Shown: positions 18,996 to 28,527, numbered from the stretch's first letter. The stretch: 64,000 bases of DNA from an uncultured Alphaproteobacteria bacterium (GCA_944391615.1 CALXUE010000005.1:37329-101328), one strand, 5' to 3'. Program-made: numbers and translations. Notes: generated by a model not told the origin, from the letters alone.

Positions 18996-21077
18996 ATGCG
19001 TCCGCAGGTTTTGTTTCCGTTATTCACAGATGTCGCCTCGCTCAAAGGTGTTGGCGCAAATTATGAAAAGCTCATCAAAAAGCTGTGCGGCGACAAGGTA
19101 GTGGATTTGCTTTGGCATTTGCCTTATTCCATGATTGATCGAACCTATCAGCCTAAAATCGCTTTTGCTCAGGACGGAAAAATTGCCTCTATCAAGGTTA
19201 AGGTAAAAGAACATATCGAACCCCAAAGCAAAAAACAGCCCTACAAAGTTATGGTTGAAGATTCTTCGGGTGAGATGGCTTTGATTTTTTTCAAAGTTTA
19301 TAAAGATTCTATCAAAAAAAATCTGCCTGTTGGTGAAATGCGCCTCATATCCGGAAAAGTTGAAAGCTTTAACGGTTTAAAGCAAATGACGCACCCTGAC
19401 TATATTGTTAAACTCGAAGATGCAGCCAAGGTTATTGGTTTTGAGCCGGTTTATCCCCTGACGGCCGGTGTCAGCAACAAGATGCTCCACAAGCTTATTT
19501 ATCAAGCGTTGCAGCGGGTGCAGGATTATCCCGAATGGTTGGAGCCAAACTTTAAGGCGCAAAAAGGTTTGATGAATTTTCGCGAAGCTCTTATCGCCGC
19601 TCATTTTCCTAAAAAGATTCAAGACACGGAGGCCTTGTCTCCCTCGCACATTCGTTTGGCTTATGATGAACTTTTGGCCAACCAGCTAGCCTTGGCTCTC
19701 GTACGGCAAAAGGTTAAAAAACAAGCCGGACGCGTTTTGAAAGGTGATGGAAATTTACGGAAAAAAGTATTGTCTTTGCTCGCATTTGACCTTACCGATG
19801 CGCAAAAACGCGTTTTGACTGAAATTTATGCCGATATGGAAGCTCCGTTTCGAATGCTACGCTTGTTGCAGGGTGATGTCGGCTCCGGCAAAACCATTGT
19901 TGCACTGCTTTCGATGCTTAATGCCGTGGAATGCGGAGCGCAGGCGGCAATTATGGCTCCGACCGAAATTTTGGCCAAGCAACATTTGGAAACAATGCAA
20001 GAGCTTTGTTCTAAAATCGGTGTGCGTTGCGAACTCCTTACCGGGCGCGTTAAAGGCAAAGCAAGGCAAAAAATTTTAGATGACCTCAAAGAGGGAAAAA
20101 TCAATATTCTTATCGGAACGCATGCTTTGTTTGTTGATAAAGTGGAGTTTCAAGACTTGGCCTTTGTTGTGGTGGATGAACAACACAGGTTCGGCGTTCA
20201 ACAAAGGTTGTCACTTTCAAACAAAGGGCATCAGGCTGATATTTTGGTGATGACTGCAACACCTATTCCCCGCACGCTCGTTTTGACTGCGTATGGCGAT
20301 ATGGAATATTCCAAAATTGATGAAGTTCCCAAAGGGCGTAAGCCGGTTGAAACAAGCGTGTTGCCTCTTTCTAAGCTCAATGGCGTGGTTGAGGCTTTAG
20401 CCCGAAAATTAGAGCAAGGGTGTCGGGCTTATTGGGTTTGTCCTTTAGTGGAAGAATCCGAAAAAATCGACCTTGCCGCCGCTGAAGAACGTTTTGAAAG
20501 TCTCAAAAAAATTTTTGGTGACAAAGTCGGCTTGGTTCACGGCAAAATGAAAGAAGCCGAAAAAGACGCGGTGATGGAGCGTTTCAAAACAGGTGAGATT
20601 TCGCTCCTTGTTGCCACAACCGTGATTGAGGTGGGCGTGAATGTGCCGGAAGCCACGATTATGATTATCGAACATGCCGAGCGTTTTGGTTTGGCGCAAC
20701 TGCACCAGCTCAGAGGGCGCATCAAACGCGGCTTTCAAGCATCCAACTGTATATTGATGTATGGGTACCCGTTATCCGAAACATCGCACGCACGTCTGAA
20801 CATCATGAAAGAGACTGAAGACGGTTTTTTGATTGCAGAAAAAGATTTGGAACTCCGCGGCGGCGGCGAAATTCTCGGTAATCGGCAATCTGGCTTTTCC
20901 GAATTTAAAATCGCTGATTTAAGCGTTCACAAAGATTTGCTTTATACCGCAAACAAAGATGCCAAAATGATTGTTGCTCAAGATGCCGCTCTTGCATCTC
21001 CCAGAGGGCAAGCCCTCAAAATTTTGCTCTATCTTTTTGAGCAAGATGATGCCGTGCGTACCTACTTGGCCGGATAA
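18996..21077 (+). CDS. recG: ATP-dependent DNA helicase RecG
   Basis: The 693-residue helicase regresses stalled forks and processes Holliday junctions. The start is ATG 18996, preceded by AGAGA; an alternative GTG at 18978 would add six residues. The N-terminal wedge region has GVGANYEKL and an OB-like part. Walker A is GDVGSGKT (about 294), with DEQHRFG (about 395), TATPIPRTL (about 420), and late motifs TTVIEVGVNVPEA and QLHQLRGRIKRG. The last of these differs from the usual RGRVGRG (Ile-Lys for Val-Gly). It is monocistronic with a strong terminator, and is divergent from mfd. Confidence 0.95.
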   Translation: MRPQVLFPLFTDVASLKGVGANYEKLIKKLCGDKVVDLLWHLPYSMIDRTYQPKIAFAQDGKIASIKVKVKEHIEPQSKKQPYKVMVEDSSGEMALIFFKVYKDSIKKNLPVGEMRLISGKVESFNGLKQMTHPDYIVKLEDAAKVIGFEPVYPLTAGVSNKMLHKLIYQALQRVQDYPEWLEPNFKAQKGLMNFREALIAAHFPKKIQDTEALSPSHIRLAYDELLANQLALALVRQKVKKQAGRVLKGDGNLRKKVLSLLAFDLTDAQKRVLTEIYADMEAPFRMLRLLQGDVGSGKTIVALLSMLNAVECGAQAAIMAPTEILAKQHLETMQELCSKIGVRCELLTGRVKGKARQKILDDLKEGKINILIGTHALFVDKVEFQDLAFVVVDEQHRFGVQQRLSLSNKGHQADILVMTATPIPRTLVLTAYGDMEYSKIDEVPKGRKPVETSVLPLSKLNGVVEALARKLEQGCRAYWVCPLVEESEKIDLAAAEERFESLKKIFGDKVGLVHGKMKEAEKDAVMERFKTGEISLLVATTVIEVGVNVPEATIMIIEHAERFGLAQLHQLRGRIKRGFQASNCILMYGYPLSETSHARLNIMKETEDGFLIAEKDLELRGGGEILGNRQSGFSEFKIADLSVHKDLLYTANKDAKMIVAQDAALASPRGQALKILLYLFEQDDAVRTYLAG

Positions 21078-21080
21078 ACA

Positions 21081-21114
21081 AACCCCGCCCTTTTTTTGAA
21101 TTAAGGGCGGGGTT
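21081..21114. terminator. Bidirectional terminator
   Basis: AACCCCGCCCTT (21081-21092) pairs with AAGGGCGGGGTT (21103-21114). It serves recG and the convergent secreted-protein gene. The same hairpin design, with the same TTGAATT loop, lies at 63318-63354 next to the third secreted gene. It therefore looks like part of the duplicated cassette. Confidence 0.8.
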
Positions 21115-21134
21115 GGTGCTTATTGGCTTTGAGT

Positions 21135-22499
21135 TTAGAATGCTAGAACTGGGCGGACGTAACCGTTATAGCCATTCACACGGGTGTAGCTCACGTCACC
21201 GTCACTGAACATCAAAAACCACACGCTGTTGGCCGGACCCTCGGAAGAAGACCAATAGTAATCAAAACTAAATGTTGTTCCTCCGATTTTTCTTAAGGTT
21301 GTATTTAATACATTTTTATTACTATATATTTCATTCAATTCTCCCAAAGCTGGCAGATACCAGTCGCCCGCTTTTGTTCCGCTTGTAGTGTAATTATACG
21401 CATATCCCGCTGCTGGAAAATCCGACAAGTCACTATCATACGCTTTTATCGCCGCCGTGTTCACCTTTCCATTGTAGTCTTGTTTAGCTTGGCTTCCATT
21501 TGTATAATTCGTTATCCCTGGGATATTATTATGAGATCCCTGCAACCTTATGTAAGTATCACTCAATGCTACAGCCAAACGGTTAGGCCCGTTAAATACC
21601 ACGCCGATTGGCATTTTACCGCTGACAACACTCGCAGAACAAGTCTTGTCTGAATATAATATATCTCCGACTTTGCAAGCAGTTGATCTATCCGTAAGTT
21701 CTATATCTATCTTGTCTTTTGATATAAAATTGATAATCGGCTTAGCTGTTCCTCTGTAGCTTTTTCTTGTATTGCTCAAACTTCCTCCCAAGGTTATTTG
21801 CCATACATTATTGCTGTCTTGTTCGGATGATGACCAATAATTACCAGACATCTGCGTTCCGCCGATTTTCGCCAATGTCTCATTTAATGTGTCTTTATTG
21901 GTCGATATCGCCTGCAATTCTCCCGCCGCCGGCAGATACCATTGTCCCTGTGATGTACCTGTGGTTGAATATAACAATACTTTTTCCATTGATGGATAAT
22001 AGCCGCCTTGTGATTTTTCATAGTCATAGATGGCTTTGGTGTTGCTAAAACCCTGCCAATCCGCCACTGAGGTTGATGAATTAGCATAGTTTTGAATGCC
22101 GGAAATATCTCCACTCATCCCCCAGGCAAAATTTGTAAACTCATCTTTCGCTATGGCCAAACCATTGGTTACATCAAAGATAACGCCGATTGGCGTTTTG
22201 GAGGCTACCACATTGGTATTGCACGACATATCATGATACAAAATATCACCGATTTTACATTTTGCCAACGCTTCCTGCTGGGCGGTTTGTTCCAGTTTTT
22301 CAATCGTGATTTCAAGTTGTGCGATTTTGTCCGCTAGTGTGCAATTCCACGCATTGCCAAACGGGCATTTGATGCCGCCTTCGCAGGCAACCGTGCTGTC
22401 ATAACCCATGGCGCCGCAGGTTGGTGTTTGAATACAGGCCGCTTCCGCCACCCCGCTTATCGCCACCAACGCCGAACTCATTAATAAAATCTTTCTCAT
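21135..22499 (-). CDS. Secreted double DUF1566/Lcl-like domain protein (cassette B, gene 2)
   Basis: The 454-residue protein has a signal peptide (MRKILLMSSALVAISGVAEA). Its head, CIQTPTCGAMGYDS...CPFGNAWNC, is nearly the same as in the product of 1315-2691. Two tandem DUF1566-like repeats follow: each starts CK[IV]GDILY[HS]D, has a P-I-G-V-[IV]-F segment, WYLPA[AL]GEL and YWSSSE, and ends in a [RK]P[IV][IL] beta strand (AKPIINF in the first, VRPVLAF in the second). The WSSSE signature is intact in both repeats, unlike cassette A. A helical heptad-like segment (LADKIAQLEITIEKLEQT) joins head and repeats. It lies 15 bp downstream of the Cys-rich gene. Confidence 0.87.
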   Translation of the reverse strand: MRKILLMSSALVAISGVAEAACIQTPTCGAMGYDSTVACEGGIKCPFGNAWNCTLADKIAQLEITIEKLEQTAQQEALAKCKIGDILYHDMSCNTNVVASKTPIGVIFDVTNGLAIAKDEFTNFAWGMSGDISGIQNYANSSTSVADWQGFSNTKAIYDYEKSQGGYYPSMEKVLLYSTTGTSQGQWYLPAAGELQAISTNKDTLNETLAKIGGTQMSGNYWSSSEQDSNNVWQITLGGSLSNTRKSYRGTAKPIINFISKDKIDIELTDRSTACKVGDILYSDKTCSASVVSGKMPIGVVFNGPNRLAVALSDTYIRLQGSHNNIPGITNYTNGSQAKQDYNGKVNTAAIKAYDSDLSDFPAAGYAYNYTTSGTKAGDWYLPALGELNEIYSNKNVLNTTLRKIGGTTFSFDYYWSSSEGPANSVWFLMFSDGDVSYTRVNGYNGYVRPVLAF

Positions 22500-22514
22500 T
22501 TTCTCCTCCGTAAA

Positions 22515-23384
22515 TTAATAATAAACGTCGCAATAACCGCAATAGTCGGTGTAACCTGACTTGCAGCCGGTCACATACCATTTGCTTGAACATTCTTCAA
22601 AAGAACACACCGCCCCCACCGGACAACTGTCCAACGTGCCTTTGTATTCACACGGGCGGCATGAGCTATACATCATATTTGTTCCCGACAAACACGCGCT
22701 TGCACCAGCTTGCCCGCCGGTTGAGCCGCAAGATAAATACCCCGTGCAAGGGTTGGGTTTGACTTTATACTTCAAGCCCGTGCAAGAATTGCATGGCTCT
22801 CCGTCCACAACATAACCGTCGGGAACATTGTCTTTAGAATAAGAATAACCATCACAAGAATCACAGGTGCAGCTGGCATACATCCCGTCACAAGCCTCAC
22901 CCACACCATAATAAGGGTCTTCACATTTTTTATATCCGCTCGGACAAGCCACTTTGCAGGCGGCATAATAGCCATCCGCATACAAGCAAGCCTTATCTCC
23001 TTCATAACCCTCGGGGCAGTTGGTGATGGTATAACCCTCTTTGATACAATCTTCAGGACCTTTCTTGTCAAATTCTTCGGTGTTGTCGTCAGCTCCGCCG
23101 CCTCCACCGTGATTGCCGATATCCGAACTTACAAAGTCCAAACCGGCGCAATCACCCGTGTCCATAATCCAACAGACTTGGGCTACCTTAACCAAAGATT
23201 TTTGATTTTTTGAAACTTGTTGTGGAGATAAACCTAGCTCAAGTGATAAATGTGTGTGAAGTGTGTTGAAAGGTATAACATCACTCAAGCCATATAACCT
23301 CAAAGAACTATCTGCACTTGCCGAACTTATGCCACAGCACAAGCTGACAAAAGCCCCAGACACCAACAAAAAACGAGTCTTCAT
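22515..23384 (-). CDS. Secreted cysteine-rich repeat protein (cassette B, gene 1)
   Basis: The 289-residue protein starts at ATG 23384, nine bases after GAGG. The signal peptide is MKTRFLLVSGAFVSLCCGISSASA. The mature chain aligns with the product of 453-1292, sharing VCWIMDTGDCAG, GPEDCIKEGYTIT, CLYADGYYA, YKKCE, PYYGVGEAC, SYSKDNVPDGYV, KPNPC, CLSGTNMMYS and YVTGC. The two differ mainly in a Gly/Asp-rich insert (NHGGGGGADDN) and in the N-terminal about 40 residues of the mature part. The cysteine positions are largely kept, so the disulfide scaffold is under selection. It is driven by promoter copy B. Confidence 0.86.
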   Translation of the reverse strand: MKTRFLLVSGAFVSLCCGISSASADSSLRLYGLSDVIPFNTLHTHLSLELGLSPQQVSKNQKSLVKVAQVCWIMDTGDCAGLDFVSSDIGNHGGGGGADDNTEEFDKKGPEDCIKEGYTITNCPEGYEGDKACLYADGYYAACKVACPSGYKKCEDPYYGVGEACDGMYASCTCDSCDGYSYSKDNVPDGYVVDGEPCNSCTGLKYKVKPNPCTGYLSCGSTGGQAGASACLSGTNMMYSSCRPCEYKGTLDSCPVGAVCSFEECSSKWYVTGCKSGYTDYCGYCDVYY

Positions 23385-23407
23385 GATAATAATCCTCAAA
23401 AATTACT

Positions 23408-23483
23408 TTATCTCCACGACTCGTATTATAACACAAGAAAAAAAGTCTGTAAATAGAAATTTTCGAGGATTGACAAGGGTTTA
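23408..23483 (-). promoter_or_regulatory. Conserved sigma-70 promoter module of the secreted cassette, copy B
   Basis: On the minus strand TTTACA (23453-23448), a 17-bp spacer and TATAAT (23430-23425) form a near-consensus promoter. The 76 bp match 358-433 at 72 positions, including the transcribed leader down to the ribosome-site region, after which the two copies diverge. Confidence 0.8.
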
Positions 23484-23499
23484 GGCAATCTTTTTTTGC

Positions 23500-23531
23500 A
23501 AAAAAAAACGCCCGCTCTTTGGGAACGGGCT
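23500..23531 (-). terminator. Terminator of the FadL-like gene
   Basis: On the minus strand GCCCGTTC and GAGCGGGC (23530-23523 and 23517-23510) form an 8-bp stem with a 5-nt loop, followed by a run of nine T. Confidence 0.75.
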
Positions 23532-23553
23532 GAATTTAATGATGAGTTTTATC

Positions 23554-24810
23554 TTAAAAACGATAATTTATTCCGGCTGCAAACAAATGGATGTTACCTT
23601 TATATTGTGCCGTCAGTGGGCCACGCGTTTGGTCATAGCCCGTACCATTTAAATTAACGCGGTTCTTTTTGGCGCGAATATATGCATAACCGGCATTCAA
23701 CGTCATATTATCCGTTAACTTATATTCGGCACCGGTCGTGAACCAGGTTCTGTCCGAATCCGGAATACGCGGCGTTCTGTAAGCATCGCTGACCGGTGTT
23801 ACGTCATAGGCCACACCAAAACGCAACTTCAAATCATCAGACACGCGATAAGATGTGCCTAAAGAGAAAAACCATACGTCTTTCCAGTTTTCTTCCGTAT
23901 AACTCAACACACCTGATTTGTGCCCGTTAATAACCAAGTTGTCAAAAGATGACCAATAGGTTTTTTGAGCCTCAGCCATCACCGACCATTTGCGTGTGAT
24001 GTCATGATAAGCTCCAAATGTTAACAAAGCCGGTGTTTTGACGCTGGCATCAATGTCTTGATTAACTATGCCTGCTTGCGGAATGTTACGATTGAAAGAA
24101 ACCTCACCTTTAAGCTTATGTTTGACCTCACTGCGGTAGGATACACCTACTCTTGTTCTTGGCGAAAACTCATATAATGCGCCCACGATATAACCTAAGC
24201 TGGTGTCATCACCTTTCATATTGGCAACAATATCATTATAAGGTAAAGCACCCATATTTTGCATGGTTCCGCTTTTGAGGTTGGCATCAATATATTGTAC
24301 AACCAACCCTGCTCCGAGTGTCAAATTGCAAGTTGCGCGATAGGCCAACATAGGCGTTAAATTATAGGTCGTTAAATCTGATAATGTTCCATGATTGGCT
24401 CCAACCCATGTCGGAGAATAATCTGTTACCAGCCCAAAAGGCGCACTCAATGACAAACCAAAACTCGTTCTGGAATTAAGCGCATGGGTCAACGCCACCG
24501 AAGGCAAAACCTTTTTATCTACGACATGATCCATTTGTCTTTGATATTTGCCGTTTCCTGTAGCATTATAACCTTTTGCATCGCCTATAATTGCTGTTGC
24601 ATTGACAGAGGCCTGAGTACCTGCTTGGCGAATAATTCCGGCCGGATTATAAAAAGAATAAGAACCGTCTTCGGCTCCGGCTGTTGCTCCGGCAAAAGCA
24701 TTTCCCATGCCGGCAGCTGATTGTTCCCGCAGAAGAAATCCCGCTGCCTGTGCTGTTGATGCGGCACAAACGGCGTATCCCATTGCGGTCAACATTAGTA
24801 GTTTCTTCAT
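23554..24810 (-). CDS. FadL/OmpP1/TodX-family outer-membrane channel
   Basis: The 418-residue beta-barrel protein has a signal peptide (MKKLLMLTAMGYAVCAASTAQA). The mature start AGFLLREQSAAGMGNAFAGATAGAEDGSYSFYNPAGI (residues 23-59) is the FadL hatch/N-terminal signature, including the NPAG motif. Alternating hydrophobic strands fill the rest, and the chain ends in INYRF, the C-terminal Phe expected of a BAM-assembled barrel. FadL proteins admit long-chain fatty acids or other hydrophobics. The gene is divergent from aas, which fits a fatty-acid uptake and re-use pair. The substrate is inferred. Confidence 0.9.
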   Translation of the reverse strand: MKKLLMLTAMGYAVCAASTAQAAGFLLREQSAAGMGNAFAGATAGAEDGSYSFYNPAGIIRQAGTQASVNATAIIGDAKGYNATGNGKYQRQMDHVVDKKVLPSVALTHALNSRTSFGLSLSAPFGLVTDYSPTWVGANHGTLSDLTTYNLTPMLAYRATCNLTLGAGLVVQYIDANLKSGTMQNMGALPYNDIVANMKGDDTSLGYIVGALYEFSPRTRVGVSYRSEVKHKLKGEVSFNRNIPQAGIVNQDIDASVKTPALLTFGAYHDITRKWSVMAEAQKTYWSSFDNLVINGHKSGVLSYTEENWKDVWFFSLGTSYRVSDDLKLRFGVAYDVTPVSDAYRTPRIPDSDRTWFTTGAEYKLTDNMTLNAGYAYIRAKKNRVNLNGTGYDQTRGPLTAQYKGNIHLFAAGINYRF

Positions 24811-24987
24811 ATATTTTACTTTTTGTAGTTATAGACCAATATTAACTCAAAAAATCAAGCTAATAATTTTCTTTTATACAAATTTTTACAAAAACACAAG
24901 TAGACAATTATCCCCTGTGCAAATAAAACAAAAGTTTATATATTTCAATGTATTATAGGATTTTAGTCCAATGTGACAAATTTAATC

Positions 24988-25016
24988 TTTACAAAAAGTT
25001 AAAATTTTTGTTTAAT
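24988..25016 (+). promoter_or_regulatory. Putative aas promoter
   Basis: TTTACA (24988-24993), a 17-bp spacer and TTTAAT (25011-25016) lie 26 bp upstream of ATG 25043. The rest of the 232-bp gap 24811-25042 is AT-rich with no other clear element. Confidence 0.45.
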
Positions 25017-25042
25017 CTCTTTATCTTTAACTCTGGAGTTAT

Positions 25043-27226
25043 ATGGACTTGAGGAACTTTGTCAGATTTTGCTTGCGCGTTTTCTTTACTATATTCAAAA
25101 CTCGCTGCACCATTCAGTTTAATGAAAAAAAATTGCCCTCCAAGGGGGTATATGTTTCAAACCACGTATCTTATCTGGATCCGATTTTGTTGTTTGCATT
25201 TTTGCCGGGAAATCCTATTTTTGCTTTAAATGGGCATTTATATCGCAAGCCTCTTATTCGCTTTTTGATGAAAACGGCCGATGTGGTCGAGTTTAACCCG
25301 ATTGAACCGGGGGATATTAAAAACTTGATTGCTCAAGTGGACAGTGGCCGTTTATGTATGATTTTTGCTGAGGGTCGGGTTACCGAAGACGGCGGATTGA
25401 TGAAAATTTATGAAGCGCCGGGCTTGGTTGCCGATAAATCTCACGCTCCGATTATCCCTGTTTGGATTAATGGTCCTCAATATGGATATTTTTCTAAAAC
25501 AAAAGGAAAATTGCCGCATCGTCCCTTGCCTAAGATGAGAATCACTGTCGGAAAACCTCGCCCATTCAAATTAAAAGATAATTTAAGACGCCAGAGAGAC
25601 CACATCAGCAACGAAGTTTATATGATTTTGCGTGAGATGTGTTTTGAAGTTAATTATAACCCGAATATTTCGCTTTTTGCCCAATTGATGAAAACTGCAA
25701 AAGTTCACTCCAAAAAGGGTTTCATTAAACGACCGAAATTTGTTGAAGATATTTCACGTCAGCCCAATTCATATAAAGACATCCTTATAAAGTCATTTGT
25801 ATTAGGGCGTTATTTTAAGAAGATTACAACGCATAATGAACAGGTAGCATTGCTTATTCCAAATTCAATCGCAGCCGTTTGCACCTTTTTCGGGTTGGTG
25901 GCTTATGAAAGAATTCCTGTAATGTTAAACTTTTCCGTCGGGGCGCAAAATATGCTCTCGATGTGCAAAACAGCCTGCGTCAAAAAAGTTATCACCTCTC
26001 TAAAATTTATCAAAACAGCAAAAATGGAAACAGTAGTTGAGGTTTTGAAAGCAAATGGAATTGAGATTATTTATTTGGAAAAATTAGCTACTAAAATTTC
26101 TCTCTTCAACAAAATCGGCGCTTATATTCGATATAAAATCAAACGCGTTCCTCACAGAGACGGTGGTAATAAAAAAGCTGCAATTTTGTTTACTTCAGGA
26201 TCTGAAGGTGCTCCGAAAGCTGTTGTTCTGTCTCATGCAAACATTATTTCAAACATCAAGCAAATGTCTGCTTTGGAGACAATTAATATTTCCGATACGG
26301 TCTTTAATGCTTTGCCTATGTTTCATAGTTTTGGTTTGACGGTCGGAACTATTTTTCCGCTTCTTGAAGGGGCTAAGTTGTTTTTGTATCCTTCGCCTTT
26401 GCATTATCGTGTTATTTCCGAAATTGTTTATGAAATTGGGGCAACGATTATGTTTGGCACGGATACATTCTTCAGAGGATATGGCAAAATCGCGCATCCG
26501 TTTGATTTCCATAATATTCGCTTTATGTATGGCGGTGCCGAAGCAATTAAACCTGATACACGCAATATGTGGATGGAAAGATTGGGTATTCGCGTCATGG
26601 AAGCTTATGGGGCGACTGAGTGTTCTCCGGTGGTTTCTGCAAATAATCGAATCTTTAACCGTTTTGGCTCTATCGGTAAACTCTTGCCGGCTATCAAGTA
26701 TAAAATTGAACCGGTGGATGGAATTGAAAAAGGTGGTGAGCTGGTGGTTAAAGGGCCTAACATTATGCTTGGTTATATGATGCCTGACAACCCAGGTGTC
26801 TTGGTGCCGTTGGAAGATGGTTGGTATCATACCGGCGATGTGGTGGATATTGATGAAATCGGCTTTGTCTATATTAAAGACAGAATTAAGCGTTTTGCCA
26901 AGATCGGTGGTGAAATGGTGTCCTTAAATGCTGTTCAGGAAATGGTTTGTAAGGCTTATGAATGGATGGGCGCGGACTTCCAATATGGTGTGGTTTCTAC
27001 GCCTCATGAAAGTAAAGGCGAGCAGATTGTTTTGGTGACAAATAATCGTCAAGTTACACAGGAAGTTTTGCATGATTACATCAAAAATAACGGTATGTCT
27101 GAGTTGTTTTTGCCAAGATTAATTATGTATCGCGACAGTCTGCCTATTTTCGCAACCGGTAAAATGGATAATGTCAGCTTGAAAAAAATTGTTTTGGAAG
27201 AGCTGAGCAAAGCTGACGCTGCATAG
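25043..27226 (+). CDS. aas: Bifunctional acyltransferase/acyl-ACP synthetase (Aas-like)
   Basis: The 727-residue protein joins two activities. An N-terminal glycerophospholipid acyltransferase (about 15-210) carries NHVSYLD (about 38) and an FAEGRVTEDGG block (about 108). An AMP-binding acyl-ACP/CoA ligase (about 235-720) carries LFTSGSEGAPKAVVLSH (about 381), AYGATECSP (about 521) and GWYHTGDVVDID. The architecture and length match Aas (about 719 in E. coli), which re-acylates lyso-phosphatidylethanolamine with free fatty acids at the inner membrane. The MFS lysophospholipid flippase LplT that often partners Aas is absent here. A GGAG ribosome site lies 4 bases before the ATG. Confidence 0.92.
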   Translation: MDLRNFVRFCLRVFFTIFKTRCTIQFNEKKLPSKGVYVSNHVSYLDPILLFAFLPGNPIFALNGHLYRKPLIRFLMKTADVVEFNPIEPGDIKNLIAQVDSGRLCMIFAEGRVTEDGGLMKIYEAPGLVADKSHAPIIPVWINGPQYGYFSKTKGKLPHRPLPKMRITVGKPRPFKLKDNLRRQRDHISNEVYMILREMCFEVNYNPNISLFAQLMKTAKVHSKKGFIKRPKFVEDISRQPNSYKDILIKSFVLGRYFKKITTHNEQVALLIPNSIAAVCTFFGLVAYERIPVMLNFSVGAQNMLSMCKTACVKKVITSLKFIKTAKMETVVEVLKANGIEIIYLEKLATKISLFNKIGAYIRYKIKRVPHRDGGNKKAAILFTSGSEGAPKAVVLSHANIISNIKQMSALETINISDTVFNALPMFHSFGLTVGTIFPLLEGAKLFLYPSPLHYRVISEIVYEIGATIMFGTDTFFRGYGKIAHPFDFHNIRFMYGGAEAIKPDTRNMWMERLGIRVMEAYGATECSPVVSANNRIFNRFGSIGKLLPAIKYKIEPVDGIEKGGELVVKGPNIMLGYMMPDNPGVLVPLEDGWYHTGDVVDIDEIGFVYIKDRIKRFAKIGGEMVSLNAVQEMVCKAYEWMGADFQYGVVSTPHESKGEQIVLVTNNRQVTQEVLHDYIKNNGMSELFLPRLIMYRDSLPIFATGKMDNVSLKKIVLEELSKADAA

Positions 27227-27252
27227 TTTCTCTCATCTTTTATTTAACTATA

Positions 27253-27290
27253 ACGATGTCCGTGGGGTTAAAATGGGCATCGTTTTTTTT
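27253..27290 (+). terminator. Terminator of aas
   Basis: ACGATGTCC (27253-27261) pairs with GGGCATCGT (27275-27283), with one G-U pair, and is followed by eight T. Confidence 0.75.
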
Positions 27291-27407
27291 ATATTTGTAT
27301 CCCTATCATTTTGATGACTATTCTTTTATGTCTTTTTTCTTTGCCAAATTTTAACTTTTGGAATTTATAATTATTTCTAGTTGTTTAACTTAGAAGGATT
27401 TTGTAAA

Positions 27408-28349
27408 ATGGGTATGAGCTTTTGGGATATCTTGATGAGTGATGGTACTCTTTTTGAATATATTGCTTATGCGGCCGGTGTGGCTACCGTGGCTGCTTTT
27501 GCTATTCAAAGTGTACGCATTCTTATGACTAAAAATATTTCCGGCCTTTCCAGTTATATGTATACCATGTATAGCTTGGCTTTGATTTGTTGGTTTACTT
27601 ATGGTGTTTATATTGAATGTTGGCCTTTAGCTATTGCCAATTTTATTACTTTTATCTTTACTTTCATCATCTTGCTCGAAATATTGTATTATGATGAAGA
27701 AGATAAAATTGAACGTATCAGACGTGATCCCCTCACCTATGTTTTTAATAAAAAATATTATGAATCTTATTTGCCTCAGGTTATTCAAAATAATCATTTG
27801 ATTAAATCGCCGTTTTGCATCTTGATTGCCACAATTGATAACTTGGATAATATTGCTGCAGTTATGGGAGGAAAATATAAAAACAGAGCTTTGAAACAGA
27901 CGGCTAAAGCCTTGGAAAAAGCTTTGCGTGATAATGATTTTGTGGCTCGTATTGATGACAATATTTTTGCTATTTATATTGCCAATGTTAGTCCGGATGT
28001 GGCTCAAAGCGTTATTAATCGCGTGTGGACATCGGTTCATGGGTTGGAAATCAGAAAATCTGACTTCTGCAAACGTAATATTGATTTTCATATTGGTGTT
28101 TGCACCTCGGACATGGCTTCTACCCTTGATGAATTTACTAAGCTTGCATATGCGGCTTTGAAACAAACGTCAACTAAAACGCCTATCGTTTTTTATTCAA
28201 AGAAATTGCAGGAAAAAAAGCCTATTCTTACAGAGAAAAAAGCTGTTAGTGCTAAACCGATTAAAAAAGCGTCTGCTCCTGAAAAAAAGAAGGATATTAT
28301 GCCGCATAAATCAGCGAAGCCGAAGGTTAAGCCTAAAACTTCTAAATAG
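27408..28349 (+). CDS. SemiSWEET-like membrane domain fused to degenerate GGDEF-like domain
   Basis: The 313-residue protein starts at ATG 27408 behind AGAAGGA. Residues about 10-95 form three hydrophobic helices with the MtN3/SemiSWEET pattern: a first helix ending before KNISGLSSYMYTMYSL, then CWFTYGVYIECWPLAIANFITFI split over helices 2 and 3. SemiSWEETs are sugar transporters that work as dimers. Residues about 103-265 resemble a GGDEF domain (DPLTYVFNKKYY start, FVARIDDNIFAIYIA core). The active-site loop reads DDNIF instead of GGDEF, so cyclase activity is unlikely. A Lys/Pro/Ala-rich tail follows. I know of no characterised protein with this architecture. It is monocistronic with its own terminator. 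Confidence 0.78.
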   Translation: MGMSFWDILMSDGTLFEYIAYAAGVATVAAFAIQSVRILMTKNISGLSSYMYTMYSLALICWFTYGVYIECWPLAIANFITFIFTFIILLEILYYDEEDKIERIRRDPLTYVFNKKYYESYLPQVIQNNHLIKSPFCILIATIDNLDNIAAVMGGKYKNRALKQTAKALEKALRDNDFVARIDDNIFAIYIANVSPDVAQSVINRVWTSVHGLEIRKSDFCKRNIDFHIGVCTSDMASTLDEFTKLAYAALKQTSTKTPIVFYSKKLQEKKPILTEKKAVSAKPIKKASAPEKKKDIMPHKSAKPKVKPKTSK

Positions 28350-28355
28350 CTAAAA

Positions 28356-28385
28356 AAAACTCTCCTTTTTAGGAGAGTTTTTTTT
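28356..28385 (+). terminator. Rho-independent terminator
   Basis: AAAACTCTCCT (28356-28366) and AGGAGAGTTTT (28371-28381) form a perfect stem with a TTTT loop and a T tail. Confidence 0.88.
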
Positions 28386-28527
28386 ATATATTAAATTTTT
28401 ATTTTGTTTTTATCTTAGAATAATTGTGTTTTCAACAATCTTAAATTTTACGTTGATTTTATAATTTTAAATTGCTAAATATATATAGTACAATCTTTAT
28501 ATGTATTTTACCGAATGGAATTATATT

